From positions 1-34,446 of the forward strand of contig JALHPC010000030.1 in the NCBI GenBank assembly GCA_022842685.1: a stretch of DNA of 34,446 nucleotides, given 5' to 3'. Both the position numbers and the translations under genes were made by a program. Shown here one piece after another: positions 24,008 to 31,601 of this stretch (position 1 is its first letter; each line of letters starts with the position of its first letter). The DNA is from Candidatus Kapaibacterium sp. Its GTDB lineage: Bacteria; Bacteroidota; Ignavibacteria; Kapaibacteriales; Kapaibacteriaceae. Below the pieces are notes generated by a model that was not told where the DNA came from, ran no database searches, and was given only the letters and a program-made list of their open reading frames with translations.

Positions 24008-24874
24008 TTACAATTGATGAATGTCGGTAAGTCGCTTCTTTAGAAAAGAAAATGCTTCACGAGGGGTATCAGAAAAATGGAAGAGGTTTAGATCTTCTTT
24101 TGATATCATCCCTGTTTTTGCAAGGTGGTCAAAGTTGATTACACTCTTCCAGAAGTCGGAACCGTAGATGATGATGGGCATTTCCTTACGAATCTTGCCA
24201 GTTTGAACGAGGGTGAGGATTTCCATGAGTTCGTCAAGGGTACCAAAACCACCTGGAAAGATCACGAGTGCCTTGGCAAGATACGCAAACCAATACTTGC
24301 GCATGAAAAAGTAGTGGAACTCAAAGTTCAACGCATCCGTGATGTATGGGTTAGGATACTGCTCGAACGGGAGAGAGATGTTGAGTCCTATGCTCAGTCC
24401 GTTTGCCATCCATGCTCCCTTGTTTGCAGCCTCCATGATGCCTGGACCGCCACCGCTGCACACAACAAGTCGCTGTGATGGAGGCAGTTTTCGACTCCAG
24501 TCTGTTACTAATCGCGCAAGCTCTTCGGCATCACGATAGTACTTTGCCATAGCGCGCTGATGCTTGAGCTCTTGCATCGACTTGCGAATCTCAACGCGGT
24601 CGGTTTTACTGGCTGTTGCGAGTCGCTCCTGCATGTCGTCAAGCAACGTATCGTACTGCTCGAAAGAGCGAATGCGCGCTGATCCGAAGAAGATCACGGT
24701 GTGATTGACACTGTTCGCCTTGAACTGATGTTCTGGCTGAAGATACTCAGACAGAATACGCAACGGACGTGCGTCCTTGGAGTACAGGAACGTGCGATTA
24801 CCATAGGCCTTCGGAGAACGCTTGCCATGCGGAGGCATTTCCGTTGCTTTTTTCTTGGAGGTTTTTTTAGTCAT
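24008..24874 (-). CDS. LOG-family protein (TIGR00730-type, lysine-decarboxylase-like fold)
   Basis: A 288-residue protein with the LOG nucleotide-binding fold. The signature is complete: CSGGGPGIMEAANKGA for nucleotide binding and PGGFGTLDELMEILT (about residues 207-221), the PGGxGTxxE motif of cytokinin-activating phosphoribohydrolases and bacterial nucleotide 5'-monophosphate nucleosidases. Before the domain there is a ~60-residue basic head (TKKTSKKKATEMPPHGKRSP) and HTVIFFGSARIRSF. Many bacterial members are of the longer PpnN-like or type II LOG class. Enzymatic activity would be AMP or other NMP hydrolysis to base and ribose-5-phosphate. The gene sits 24 bp after the pteridine-reductase-like gene. 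Confidence 0.87.
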   Translation of the reverse strand: MTKKTSKKKATEMPPHGKRSPKAYGNRTFLYSKDARPLRILSEYLQPEHQFKANSVNHTVIFFGSARIRSFEQYDTLLDDMQERLATASKTDRVEIRKSMQELKHQRAMAKYYRDAEELARLVTDWSRKLPPSQRLVVCSGGGPGIMEAANKGAWMANGLSIGLNISLPFEQYPNPYITDALNFEFHYFFMRKYWFAYLAKALVIFPGGFGTLDELMEILTLVQTGKIRKEMPIIIYGSDFWKSVINFDHLAKTGMISKEDLNLFHFSDTPREAFSFLKKRLTDIHQL

Positions 24875-24898
24875 GACGTGAAAACAGGAATTGTGGAC

Positions 24899-25639
24899 TC
24901 ACGAGGTTCTTGTTAAGTTGTGTCCGCCATCAATTCGAATGGTCTGGCCCGTGATATATGATGTGGTTGTTACGAAGAACCGGACGGCGTCAACGACGTC
25001 ATCGGGCGTGCCATAACGGCCCATTGGGATGGATGCAGCTGAAGGGGCTGCTGCGTCGTTATCCGACGGATCATCAGGCATGATAGTCATGCCCGGAGAA
25101 ACACTGTTGATTGCAAGACGTGGTGCGCATGATCGAGCCAACGACTTCATCGCAGTAGCAAGCGCGGCCTTCGAGACGTTGTAGGCAAGACGATCTTTCC
25201 ATATCTGATCAGCTCCAAGAGAGCCAATACTGATAATGCGACGAACATCTCCGTCCTGCGTCGACTTCTGATAGAGCCACTTTGCTACGGTTATCAGTGG
25301 GAGGGTGTTTATGCGCATTGCTTCAACGATGTCGGATTCGACGATGTTGGAGATCGACACGGGTAGTGGGAACACTCCAGCATTCACCACGATGGCATCT
25401 GGTAAACCTACACTCATCGCAAGGTTGTCGAGTGCATTCACGAGTTCATCCGGTCTCGCAACATTAGCACGCACGGTTGCACATCGAACATCGTGCTGAC
25501 GAATGGCCGTTGCAGTGGCTTCCGCTCTTGCTTCATCCGAATGCCACGTGAAGCCAACGGTGAAGCCACTTGCTGCCATTCCCTGTGAGATCGCTGCACC
25601 AAGACGTCTTGCCCCACCGATAACGAACACCGTGGTCAC
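24899..25639 (-). CDS. SDR-family reductase, pteridine-reductase (FolM/PTR1)-like
   Basis: A 246-residue NADPH-type short-chain dehydrogenase. The Rossmann motif is GGARRLG (8-14), with the double arginine usual in pteridine reductases and FolM. Catalytic residues are N87 (VNAG), S140, Y153 and K157 (YNVSK). The product-side loop NSVSPGMTIMPDD and the C-terminal TGQTIRIDGGHNLT also fit the family. FolM-type enzymes reduce dihydropterins such as dihydromonapterin. The GTG start at 25639 lies 1 bp after the ygfZ stop and begins directly at the first strand; the frame is open further upstream but inside ygfZ. The link to ygfZ, a folate-binding protein, supports a pterin substrate. An ordinary oxidoreductase cannot be excluded. 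Confidence 0.78.
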   Translation of the reverse strand: MTTVFVIGGARRLGAAISQGMAASGFTVGFTWHSDEARAEATATAIRQHDVRCATVRANVARPDELVNALDNLAMSVGLPDAIVVNAGVFPLPVSISNIVESDIVEAMRINTLPLITVAKWLYQKSTQDGDVRRIISIGSLGADQIWKDRLAYNVSKAALATAMKSLARSCAPRLAINSVSPGMTIMPDDPSDNDAAAPSAASIPMGRYGTPDDVVDAVRFFVTTTSYITGQTIRIDGGHNLTRTS

Positions 25640-25640
25640 G

Positions 25641-26648
25641 TTACGCCTCCTCCATAGGCAGTTGTTTGAGAACTGCCGTGGTTGTTCCATTCTCGCTGCC
25701 ACATGCAACCACGTTGTCCGGTAATGCAACCTCACGCCGAATATAGGCCAGTCCGTAGTGTGTTCGTGTATCGAGTCCAACTGTTACCGAGGTAACAACG
25801 CCAACAGGGCTGCCTTCGTTGTACACAGTATCGCCCTCGAGTAAGTCGATGCCCCCTACAACACCCATAAGGCGCTGTTTGACTTTGTTGTAGGAGTCGA
25901 GCCGAGCAATTACCTCTTGACCGATGTAGCAGCCCTTAGAAAATGACGTCATGTGTAAGAGCCCTGCTTCAAGTGGGTTGTACGATTCGGTCCACTCCTT
26001 ACCAATTACACCCATACCAGACATCACGCGCAAGTATTGGTCTGTGGCCTCGTCAAGCTCCGGTACTGTCTCCAAACCACGGAGGACTTCGATAAGGGGC
26101 ACTGCACTCTCGGTTGGAATAACAAGGCGATAGCGCAGCTCGCATCGAGCCGGCAGACGAACGATGTCAAGAACGTGGTCAAGAATTACTGCTGGCACTG
26201 CATGCGACATGGCAAGCGTCGAAACATCGACGCCAGTAAGTTCACGCAAGAGGTCTGGACTTCGTGGTCCGTCAATGTCGATGCAGACGAAGGCGTTCGT
26301 GCAATCGCGAGGACGCGCATCATCGATAATGATGTACTTGCGAAGCCATCGAATGACGTGTTCGGCAGTACCCACGGAACCTATCAGTCGAATCCCGTCG
26401 TTCGTACGCAGAACGGTAAGAACATCGATAATCCTGGCCTTGTCTGTTACAAGTACCGTCAATGCTCCAGAACGTGGTTGAAGCTGAGTTAGATCGTTGG
26501 TAGATAGTCGATTGAGTAGGTCAAGAGCATCGTTACCAACGACATCTACTATCGCAATATTCGGCCGAACGACGAAGGTGGCTGATGAGCGAGCGGCTTC
26601 AACAACGGTGCCCGACACAGGCGAAGGTCGTACTATTGTGCTATTCAT
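25641..26648 (-). CDS. ygfZ: YgfZ/GcvT-family folate-binding protein
   Basis: A 335-residue tetrahydrofolate-dependent protein that assists Fe-S cluster assembly or repair, for example of the MiaB radical-SAM enzyme. The YgfZ signature KGCYIGQE is present at about residues 237-244 with the conserved cysteine. The N-terminal GcvT-like fold (IAIVDVVGNDALDLLNRLSTNDL) and the C-terminal barrel (YGLAYIRREVALPDNV) are both complete. The ATG at 26648 lies back to back with the S8 protease ATG, the two sharing the CATG palindrome. A degenerate -7 box TAGATTAC ends 5 nt before it on the minus strand. It heads an operon with an SDR, a LOG protein and a TlpA protein. Confidence 0.92.
   Translation of the reverse strand: MNSTIVRPSPVSGTVVEAARSSATFVVRPNIAIVDVVGNDALDLLNRLSTNDLTQLQPRSGALTVLVTDKARIIDVLTVLRTNDGIRLIGSVGTAEHVIRWLRKYIIIDDARPRDCTNAFVCIDIDGPRSPDLLRELTGVDVSTLAMSHAVPAVILDHVLDIVRLPARCELRYRLVIPTESAVPLIEVLRGLETVPELDEATDQYLRVMSGMGVIGKEWTESYNPLEAGLLHMTSFSKGCYIGQEVIARLDSYNKVKQRLMGVVGGIDLLEGDTVYNEGSPVGVVTSVTVGLDTRTHYGLAYIRREVALPDNVVACGSENGTTTAVLKQLPMEEA
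26631..26638 (+). promoter_or_regulatory. Possible -7 box for the S8 protease gene
   Basis: TACTATTG matches TAnnTTTG at seven of eight positions and ends 8 nt before the ATG at 26647. It lies inside codons 4-6 of the divergent ygfZ. Low to moderate confidence. Confidence 0.35.
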
Positions 26649-28626
26649 GATCGGTAATCTACGGCGGAAGTACTCGATTTCAGTCCCTCCACAGGTTTGG
26701 ATGGTGTTGGTTGTTTGTGGGGCAGTGGTGACGAATGTCCTGCCTGTTCCGTGCCAAACCTTGTATCGTTTGGTGTTTCAGAATCGGATTTCAGACTCAT
26801 CGTTTACACCTGGCAATGAAATCTATGAAGCAACGAGACAGACCTTCAGCTCGTCGGCACTCGAACGGCGAAGACGTGCAGGTCTGCAGCCTGAACTGAC
26901 CGTTCTCGATCGACCGTTCGACCAACAGTTGCTTGCCGAGCTCGACCTGCTTGGAGTCGTCCGCGGAGCCGAGTTACGCTGGCGAAACAGTGTGATCGTA
27001 GAATGCGACGACGTCCAGGCCATGCTCCTTCGTAGCAGGCCGTGGGTGCAAGCACTAGAACGTGTTTCGCAGGATCTTGGCACCTTGTTACTACCAGATT
27101 GCCTGCCAGCGCGCTACGGCGAAGACAGAAATCAGCTAGACATTATCAACATCATTCCATTGCACGACGCTGGTGTGTATGGTCAAGGGGCGTCGATCGG
27201 CATGATTGACGTCGGCTTTGCTTGGCGGTCACATCCAGCGCTGGCTCATGCAGATGTGCGCGGTGAGTGGGATGCCGTGCAGAATGACTCGCTAACGTCG
27301 AACCAAGAGGGCGATCCGCAGGAGCAGGAGGTACACGGCACGCAAGTAATGTCAGTTGCAGCAGCCTGGGCACCAGGAACGCTCACCGGAGTTGCACCGC
27401 GTGCGGCCTACTATCTCGCCAAGACAGAGGACTTACGCCATGAGCGGCGTATCGAAGACGTACACTATGCCGCTGCTGTCGAATGGCTGGAGCGCAACGG
27501 TGTCGATGTGATTACGGCATCCGTTGGATATCATCATTTCGATTCGACGGAGGTAACGTGGCCTTGGGAGGCATTCAACGGTCGTACGTCGTTCTCTGCT
27601 CGAGCAGTAAACCAAGCCGCTGCGTTTGGAGTTGTTTGTGTAACGGCAGCTGGAAATGGCGGTTCGCGCGACTCCACGATCGTCACACCTGCTGATGCAG
27701 ATTCGGCGCTATCCGTAGGTGCAGTAACACCGGATCGACTGACTGCGAATTTTACGAGTCGCGGTCCTACGTCTGACGGTCGAAACAAGCCAGATGTGCT
27801 AGCACCCGGAGCGCCATTAACAGTGGCCAACCTGGGAGAGCAGCCCTATCGTCAGGTATGGGGAACGTCGGTCGCCGCGCCGTTGGTGGCCTCATCTCTA
27901 GCCGTGCTTCGAGGATTGTATCCAAGGGCTTCCATGTGGGAGCTCCGCAATGCGCTCTTGCAAACGGTTCGAGCTACGCGAGATAGCATTGCGCCGTTGC
28001 CGTGGGCTGGAATCATCGACGTTATGTCGGCAGCTCAGCTGTTAGGCCCCGCAATCCCCCATGTTGCCACAGTTCGCACGGCGTCAGGACGGTCTGTTGT
28101 GATTCCCGTTGTTGGTCCAATGGGAACGGTTCTGCGCGCCGAGGCGCGTCGTTCGGATAGTGTAGCTGTACCCCTTTTCTGCGAACAGATCGACTCGTTG
28201 TGGTGGGAATGCCGTGTTGACGAGGACGCCGTTGCGGTACGGCTAACGGCTACAGTAGACGATCGTGATGTTGTTTATCCGGAAGAAGGCTGGGCGGCTA
28301 TCGCGACCGAAACAACGATTCCATGTGCCATGCGCCTACCTGGTTCCATCTTAGGAGTGAATGAAGCGGCAATGACCTCGACCGTCGATTCGAAACGGGC
28401 AATTTCACGTAAGCTTGGACGGGTGCGAATCCAGCTCCGGCACGATGTTGGTGTTGCTACTGTTGAATGGCTCGATGCCCTTGGGAGAAGGCAGCGTGGC
28501 GAAATTGAGCATCGGTCTTCGGACGCCTGCGTGCTACGTCTACCAGATGGATTGGGCGTGTTTGGATGTGTTATAACCCACACCAACGGACATCGCGATT
28601 ACCAGATTATGATGATAGAACCATGA
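26647..28626 (+). CDS. Secreted S8 (subtilisin-like) serine protease with T9SS-like C-terminal domain
   Basis: A 659-residue secreted endopeptidase. An N-terminal signal peptide (basic NLRRKYS, hydrophobic VWMVLVVCGAVVTNVL) leads to an inhibitory propeptide of ~110 residues (YRLVFQNR, ALERRRRAGL, ELRWRNSVIVEC). The S8 catalytic triad is D188 in IGMIDVG, H230 in VHGTQVMS and S408 in GTSVAAPLVAS, with oxyanion N337 in TAAGNGG. After the protease domain come a beta-rich linker and a C-terminal ~65 residues (VEWLDALGRRQRGEIEHR ... FGCVITHTNGHRDYQIMMIEP) that resemble a type A sorting domain of type IX secretion. The ATG at 26647 was chosen for the basic n-region; 26701 is an alternative. The stop overlaps the next gene's start. 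Confidence 0.87.
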   Translation: MIGNLRRKYSISVPPQVWMVLVVCGAVVTNVLPVPCQTLYRLVFQNRISDSSFTPGNEIYEATRQTFSSSALERRRRAGLQPELTVLDRPFDQQLLAELDLLGVVRGAELRWRNSVIVECDDVQAMLLRSRPWVQALERVSQDLGTLLLPDCLPARYGEDRNQLDIINIIPLHDAGVYGQGASIGMIDVGFAWRSHPALAHADVRGEWDAVQNDSLTSNQEGDPQEQEVHGTQVMSVAAAWAPGTLTGVAPRAAYYLAKTEDLRHERRIEDVHYAAAVEWLERNGVDVITASVGYHHFDSTEVTWPWEAFNGRTSFSARAVNQAAAFGVVCVTAAGNGGSRDSTIVTPADADSALSVGAVTPDRLTANFTSRGPTSDGRNKPDVLAPGAPLTVANLGEQPYRQVWGTSVAAPLVASSLAVLRGLYPRASMWELRNALLQTVRATRDSIAPLPWAGIIDVMSAAQLLGPAIPHVATVRTASGRSVVIPVVGPMGTVLRAEARRSDSVAVPLFCEQIDSLWWECRVDEDAVAVRLTATVDDRDVVYPEEGWAAIATETTIPCAMRLPGSILGVNEAAMTSTVDSKRAISRKLGRVRIQLRHDVGVATVEWLDALGRRQRGEIEHRSSDACVLRLPDGLGVFGCVITHTNGHRDYQIMMIEP

Positions 28627-29255
28627 ACACTGTTTTGATCACGGGCGTGAAGGGAAACCTTGGGCGTGCCGTTGCAACTGAGTTTAACCACCGTGGTTGG
28701 AATGTTATTGGCCTCGACCGTGATGATGTTGATTGCACCAACGCGGACGAGGTACAATCTTGGGTGAACAGGCAGGATCTTTCTACTCTAGCCGCGGTTG
28801 TTCACACCATTGGCGGAATTCGTGCTGGACGCGCTGTGCACGAAGCACCGCTAGATGATGCCAACGTTATGATGAATCTAAACTACTTTACAACGCTTCA
28901 CGTAGCAAGAGCTGTACTTCCCCGTTTGCGAACTAACGCGGGAGCGTTTGTTGCCGTGGGTGCTCAAGCTACTCTCAACGTAACCCAAGCCAAGGGGTAT
29001 TACGCAGCATCGAAGGCCGCACTAAACGCATTGGTACTAACGATTGCCGAGGAGGGGCGCCACGATGGCCTACGAGCGAATGTGGTTGTACCCTCGATTC
29101 TGCGAACACCAGAGAACCTTGAATGGGCGGAAGGTGGTGAAGAAGAGTCCTGGGTGACACCAGAGCAGGTTGCCTACGTGATTGCGGCTCTTTGTGATAC
29201 GAACAATCGAACGAGTGGGGCGATTATCCCTGTGCTTGGCGGAGTAGCTCGGTGA
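28623..29255 (+). CDS. SDR-family protein with a missing catalytic serine
   Basis: A 210-residue Rossmann protein. The nucleotide motif TGVKGNLG is at residues 7-14, and the YxxxK pair is Y127 and K131 in GYYAASKAAL. In most SDRs a serine lies 13 residues before the tyrosine; here that place is FVAVGAQATL, with alanine (A114), so the catalytic serine is absent unless T117 substitutes. The remaining sequence (HTIGGIRAGRAV, VVVPSILRTPENL) resembles quinoid dihydropteridine reductase-like or other short SDRs. Substrate is unknown. The ATG at 28623 overlaps the protease stop (ATGA), and its stop overlaps the ABC transporter GTG. Confidence 0.78.
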   Translation: MNTVLITGVKGNLGRAVATEFNHRGWNVIGLDRDDVDCTNADEVQSWVNRQDLSTLAAVVHTIGGIRAGRAVHEAPLDDANVMMNLNYFTTLHVARAVLPRLRTNAGAFVAVGAQATLNVTQAKGYYAASKAALNALVLTIAEEGRHDGLRANVVVPSILRTPENLEWAEGGEEESWVTPEQVAYVIAALCDTNNRTSGAIIPVLGGVAR

Positions 29256-30985
29256 CGACAAAAAGAACCCGACTTGGCGAGGGGCGATTCTTGCTCCGGT
29301 ACTACCGTCCGTATAGAATTCGCATGGCTTTGGCACTCCTGCTGATGATTCCGTCAGCCGGAATATCGCTGTTGTTCCCTCGACTAACGGGAACACTGAT
29401 CGACGATATCGTAGGTAGTGCTGCTGCTGGACACATTTGGACAGTTGGAGCGATGTTCCTTGGGCTCTTGGTGCTACAGGCCCTTTCTGGCTATGTGGTG
29501 AGTATTACGCTAGCACGAACAACCGAGCGTGTTATATCTACGCTGCGACTTGATGTGTTTTCGCACGTTGTGCGCCTGCCAATGTCCTACCTGACGATGC
29601 AGCGAGTAGGCGAGCTTTCCTCAAGGATAGCTTCGGATCTGTCGCAGATTCAGGAGACGTTCACATTCTCAATATTGCAGTTCATCCGTCAAGGGGTGTT
29701 TCTAGTTGGAAGTCTAGCTATCATCTTAACAACGAGCATTCAGCTTACTGTACCTATCATCGTTGGCACACCTTTAATCGTTGGTGTAGCCGTGTTGTTG
29801 GGACGCAAAATCCGTAAGCTAAGTACAGCAACGCAGGAGGCGTTGGCTACATCTGCAACGATTGTTGAAGAAACGTTGCAATCGATTGCATCGGTTAAGT
29901 CGTTCGTACGTGAGGGATATGAAGTCGATAGGTACAAGCAAGCACTCGATGCCAACGTACGCCTTGCCATCCGTACTGCGCAGGTTCGAGCGGGCTTTGT
30001 TACCTTTATCGTCTTCGTCATGTTTGGCGGTATTGCGGCAGTTATCATGTATGGTGCTGGGCAAGTTGCTGCCGGGGCTATCAGCATTGGAGAATTACTG
30101 TCGTTCCTGATGTATGCCATGTTCGTTGGCGGAGCGCTTGGCTCGTTCGCCGAAGTATACGGGCAGATTCAGAAGTCACTTGGGGCTGCCGTTCGCGTGC
30201 GCGAGCTGCTCGACGAGCCAGCCGAGGAAATCGAACATAGCGGCGCAGTTGATGTCAGCAGTCTTGAACTTCGTGATGTACACTTTGTATATCCCGGACG
30301 GGAAGACGTTGAAGTACTCAAAGGTATCTCGCTCACGGTAAAGCCAGGGCAACGTGTTGCTTTCGTTGGCGAAAGTGGTTCCGGTAAGAGCACTACAGCA
30401 GCAATTATTCAGCGTCTCTACGAACCTACCTCTGGCGTTGTACTTTACGACGGATTGGAAGCCCAGATGTACTCGAAGTTCGCCATACGAAGTACTGTTG
30501 GCATTGTGCCCCAGGACATCGTCTTGTTTGGTGGAAGTATAGCAGACAACATACGCTATGGAAGTCTCGGTGCTTCACATGACGACGTACGAAGAGCAGC
30601 GGAAGCAGCGAATGCGCTTGCCTTCATCGAGGCTTTTCCTGATGGATTCGATACGCTCGTAGGTGAACGCGGCATACGATTGTCTGGTGGGCAGCGCCAG
30701 CGCGTTGCTATTGCGCGCGCTGTGCTCAAGAATCCGCCCATACTTGTGTTGGATGAGGCCACGAGTTCGCTTGACCCCGAATCGGAACGGTTGATTGGCG
30801 AAGCCCTAGAGCGGTTAATGAGCACGCGAACGACCATCATCATTGCTCACAGGCTAAGCACTGTTACCACGTGCGACGTGATCTACGTCTTTGCCGATGG
30901 CCGCATCGTCGAGCAAGGCACTCACGCAGAGCTGTATGCGATGCCCCATGGAAGATATCGGCGTTGGTGTACGATGAATGAGTAG
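29252..30985 (+). CDS. MsbA-like ABC exporter, membrane and ATPase domains fused
   Basis: A 577-residue half-transporter that dimerises to form an exporter. The membrane domain spans about residues 20-310 with six helices (MALALLLMIPSAGISLLFP, MFLGLLVLQALSGYVVS, and others). The ATPase domain holds Walker A GESGSGKST (about 373), signature LSGGQRQRVAIARA (about 477), Walker B ILVLDEATSSLD and the switch His in IIAHRLSTV. This architecture is that of lipid A/lipid flippase or multidrug exporters. The substrate is not evident. It uses a GTG start at 29252 overlapping the SDR stop, so the protease, SDR and exporter form one translationally coupled unit. An AHSA1 gene converges 23 bp downstream. 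Confidence 0.92.
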   Translation: MTTKRTRLGEGRFLLRYYRPYRIRMALALLLMIPSAGISLLFPRLTGTLIDDIVGSAAAGHIWTVGAMFLGLLVLQALSGYVVSITLARTTERVISTLRLDVFSHVVRLPMSYLTMQRVGELSSRIASDLSQIQETFTFSILQFIRQGVFLVGSLAIILTTSIQLTVPIIVGTPLIVGVAVLLGRKIRKLSTATQEALATSATIVEETLQSIASVKSFVREGYEVDRYKQALDANVRLAIRTAQVRAGFVTFIVFVMFGGIAAVIMYGAGQVAAGAISIGELLSFLMYAMFVGGALGSFAEVYGQIQKSLGAAVRVRELLDEPAEEIEHSGAVDVSSLELRDVHFVYPGREDVEVLKGISLTVKPGQRVAFVGESGSGKSTTAAIIQRLYEPTSGVVLYDGLEAQMYSKFAIRSTVGIVPQDIVLFGGSIADNIRYGSLGASHDDVRRAAEAANALAFIEAFPDGFDTLVGERGIRLSGGQRQRVAIARAVLKNPPILVLDEATSSLDPESERLIGEALERLMSTRTTIIIAHRLSTVTTCDVIYVFADGRIVEQGTHAELYAMPHGRYRRWCTMNE

Positions 30986-31008
30986 TGCAAGCAGGCAAGG
31001 AATGACGA

Positions 31009-31434
31009 CTAGACGTACTCGGTTTCAGCTACGAGTTTGAAGTTGTTCAGTATGGCCTGCCATCCAGAAAGTTGCAACTCATGAGGGTGAACATCATCGG
31101 GTGTAAAGCTCACCGAGACAGTAGTCTGCCCTTCGTGCTCTACAAAGAGAACTTCGACAGAGCGGTCCTCGCCCATGGAATAGCGAAGGACTGAATACGG
31201 TTGCACATCCGTGAATGTGCCTTCGAAGTCGAATCCAACAGAACCATCACAGGCTTCCATGCGATAGTTAAACGCCCCACCTACACGCAGGTCGTTGGTG
31301 GCATTCGGACAATGCCAATCGTCGCTAGCCTTATTCCATCGCATTACAGAAGTTGGTCTCGTATACGTGTTCCAAGCTTGCTGAGCAGTTGCACTGACGA
31401 TTGCGGAGACAGTGAGTATTGATGCTGATTTCAT
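31009..31434 (-). CDS. AHSA1/SRPBCC-domain protein
   Basis: A 141-residue START/SRPBCC-fold protein of the Activator-of-Hsp90 homology type. The N-terminal segment AQQAWNTYTRPTSVMRWN corresponds to the conserved VWEALTDPELxxxW motif. DLRVGGAFNYRMEA and SFDFEGTFTDVQPYSVLRYSM-like stretches (GFDFEGTFTDVQPYSVLRYS) are typical, and the C-terminal GWQAILNNFKLVAET matches the last helix. Members form a hydrophobic pocket and bind lipids, aromatic compounds or unknown ligands; many are controlled by ArsR-family repressors. The ATG at 31434 is preferred to one 21 bp upstream, because the first motif follows directly. A 7-bp inverted repeat lies about 40 bp upstream. Confidence 0.85.
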   Translation of the reverse strand: MKSASILTVSAIVSATAQQAWNTYTRPTSVMRWNKASDDWHCPNATNDLRVGGAFNYRMEACDGSVGFDFEGTFTDVQPYSVLRYSMGEDRSVEVLFVEHEGQTTVSVSFTPDDVHPHELQLSGWQAILNNFKLVAETEYV

Positions 31435-31452
31435 GATGGATACGCGTCGATT

Positions 31453-31460
31453 CAAAGAGA
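31453..31460 (-). promoter_or_regulatory. Possible -7 box for the AHSA1 gene
   Basis: On the minus strand this reads TCTCTTTG, seven of eight positions of TAnnTTTG, and ends 18 nt before the ATG at 31434. The inverted repeat at 31472-31490 would cover its -33 region. Low to moderate confidence. Confidence 0.3.
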
Positions 31461-31471
31461 TGAAACTAACA

Positions 31472-31490
31472 CGAACATACTCTATGTTCG
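31472..31490. promoter_or_regulatory. Inverted repeat, candidate operator upstream of the AHSA1 gene
   Basis: CGAACAT and ATGTTCG are perfect 7-bp arms separated by ACTCT. The site lies in the 167-bp gap between the barrel gene stop and the AHSA1 start, 12 bp upstream of the candidate -7 box. The dyad size suits a dimeric repressor. No regulator gene is adjacent. As a terminator it lacks a U-tract. Confidence 0.45.
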
Positions 31491-31601
31491 ATCATTGGCT
31501 TGCCTTGTGCATTGTTCAATCAACGAGGATGCCTTCAGAGTCATCCATCAATTGACACATTAGGATGGTGACTCCACAACTGCAATGTTAAACGCAGCGG
31601 G

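Noticed and set aside
29740..30120. 126-codon minus-strand frame inside the ABC exporter gene
   Set aside because: It is antisense to the exporter's membrane domain, and its hydrophobic look only mirrors that domain. No start signal is seen.
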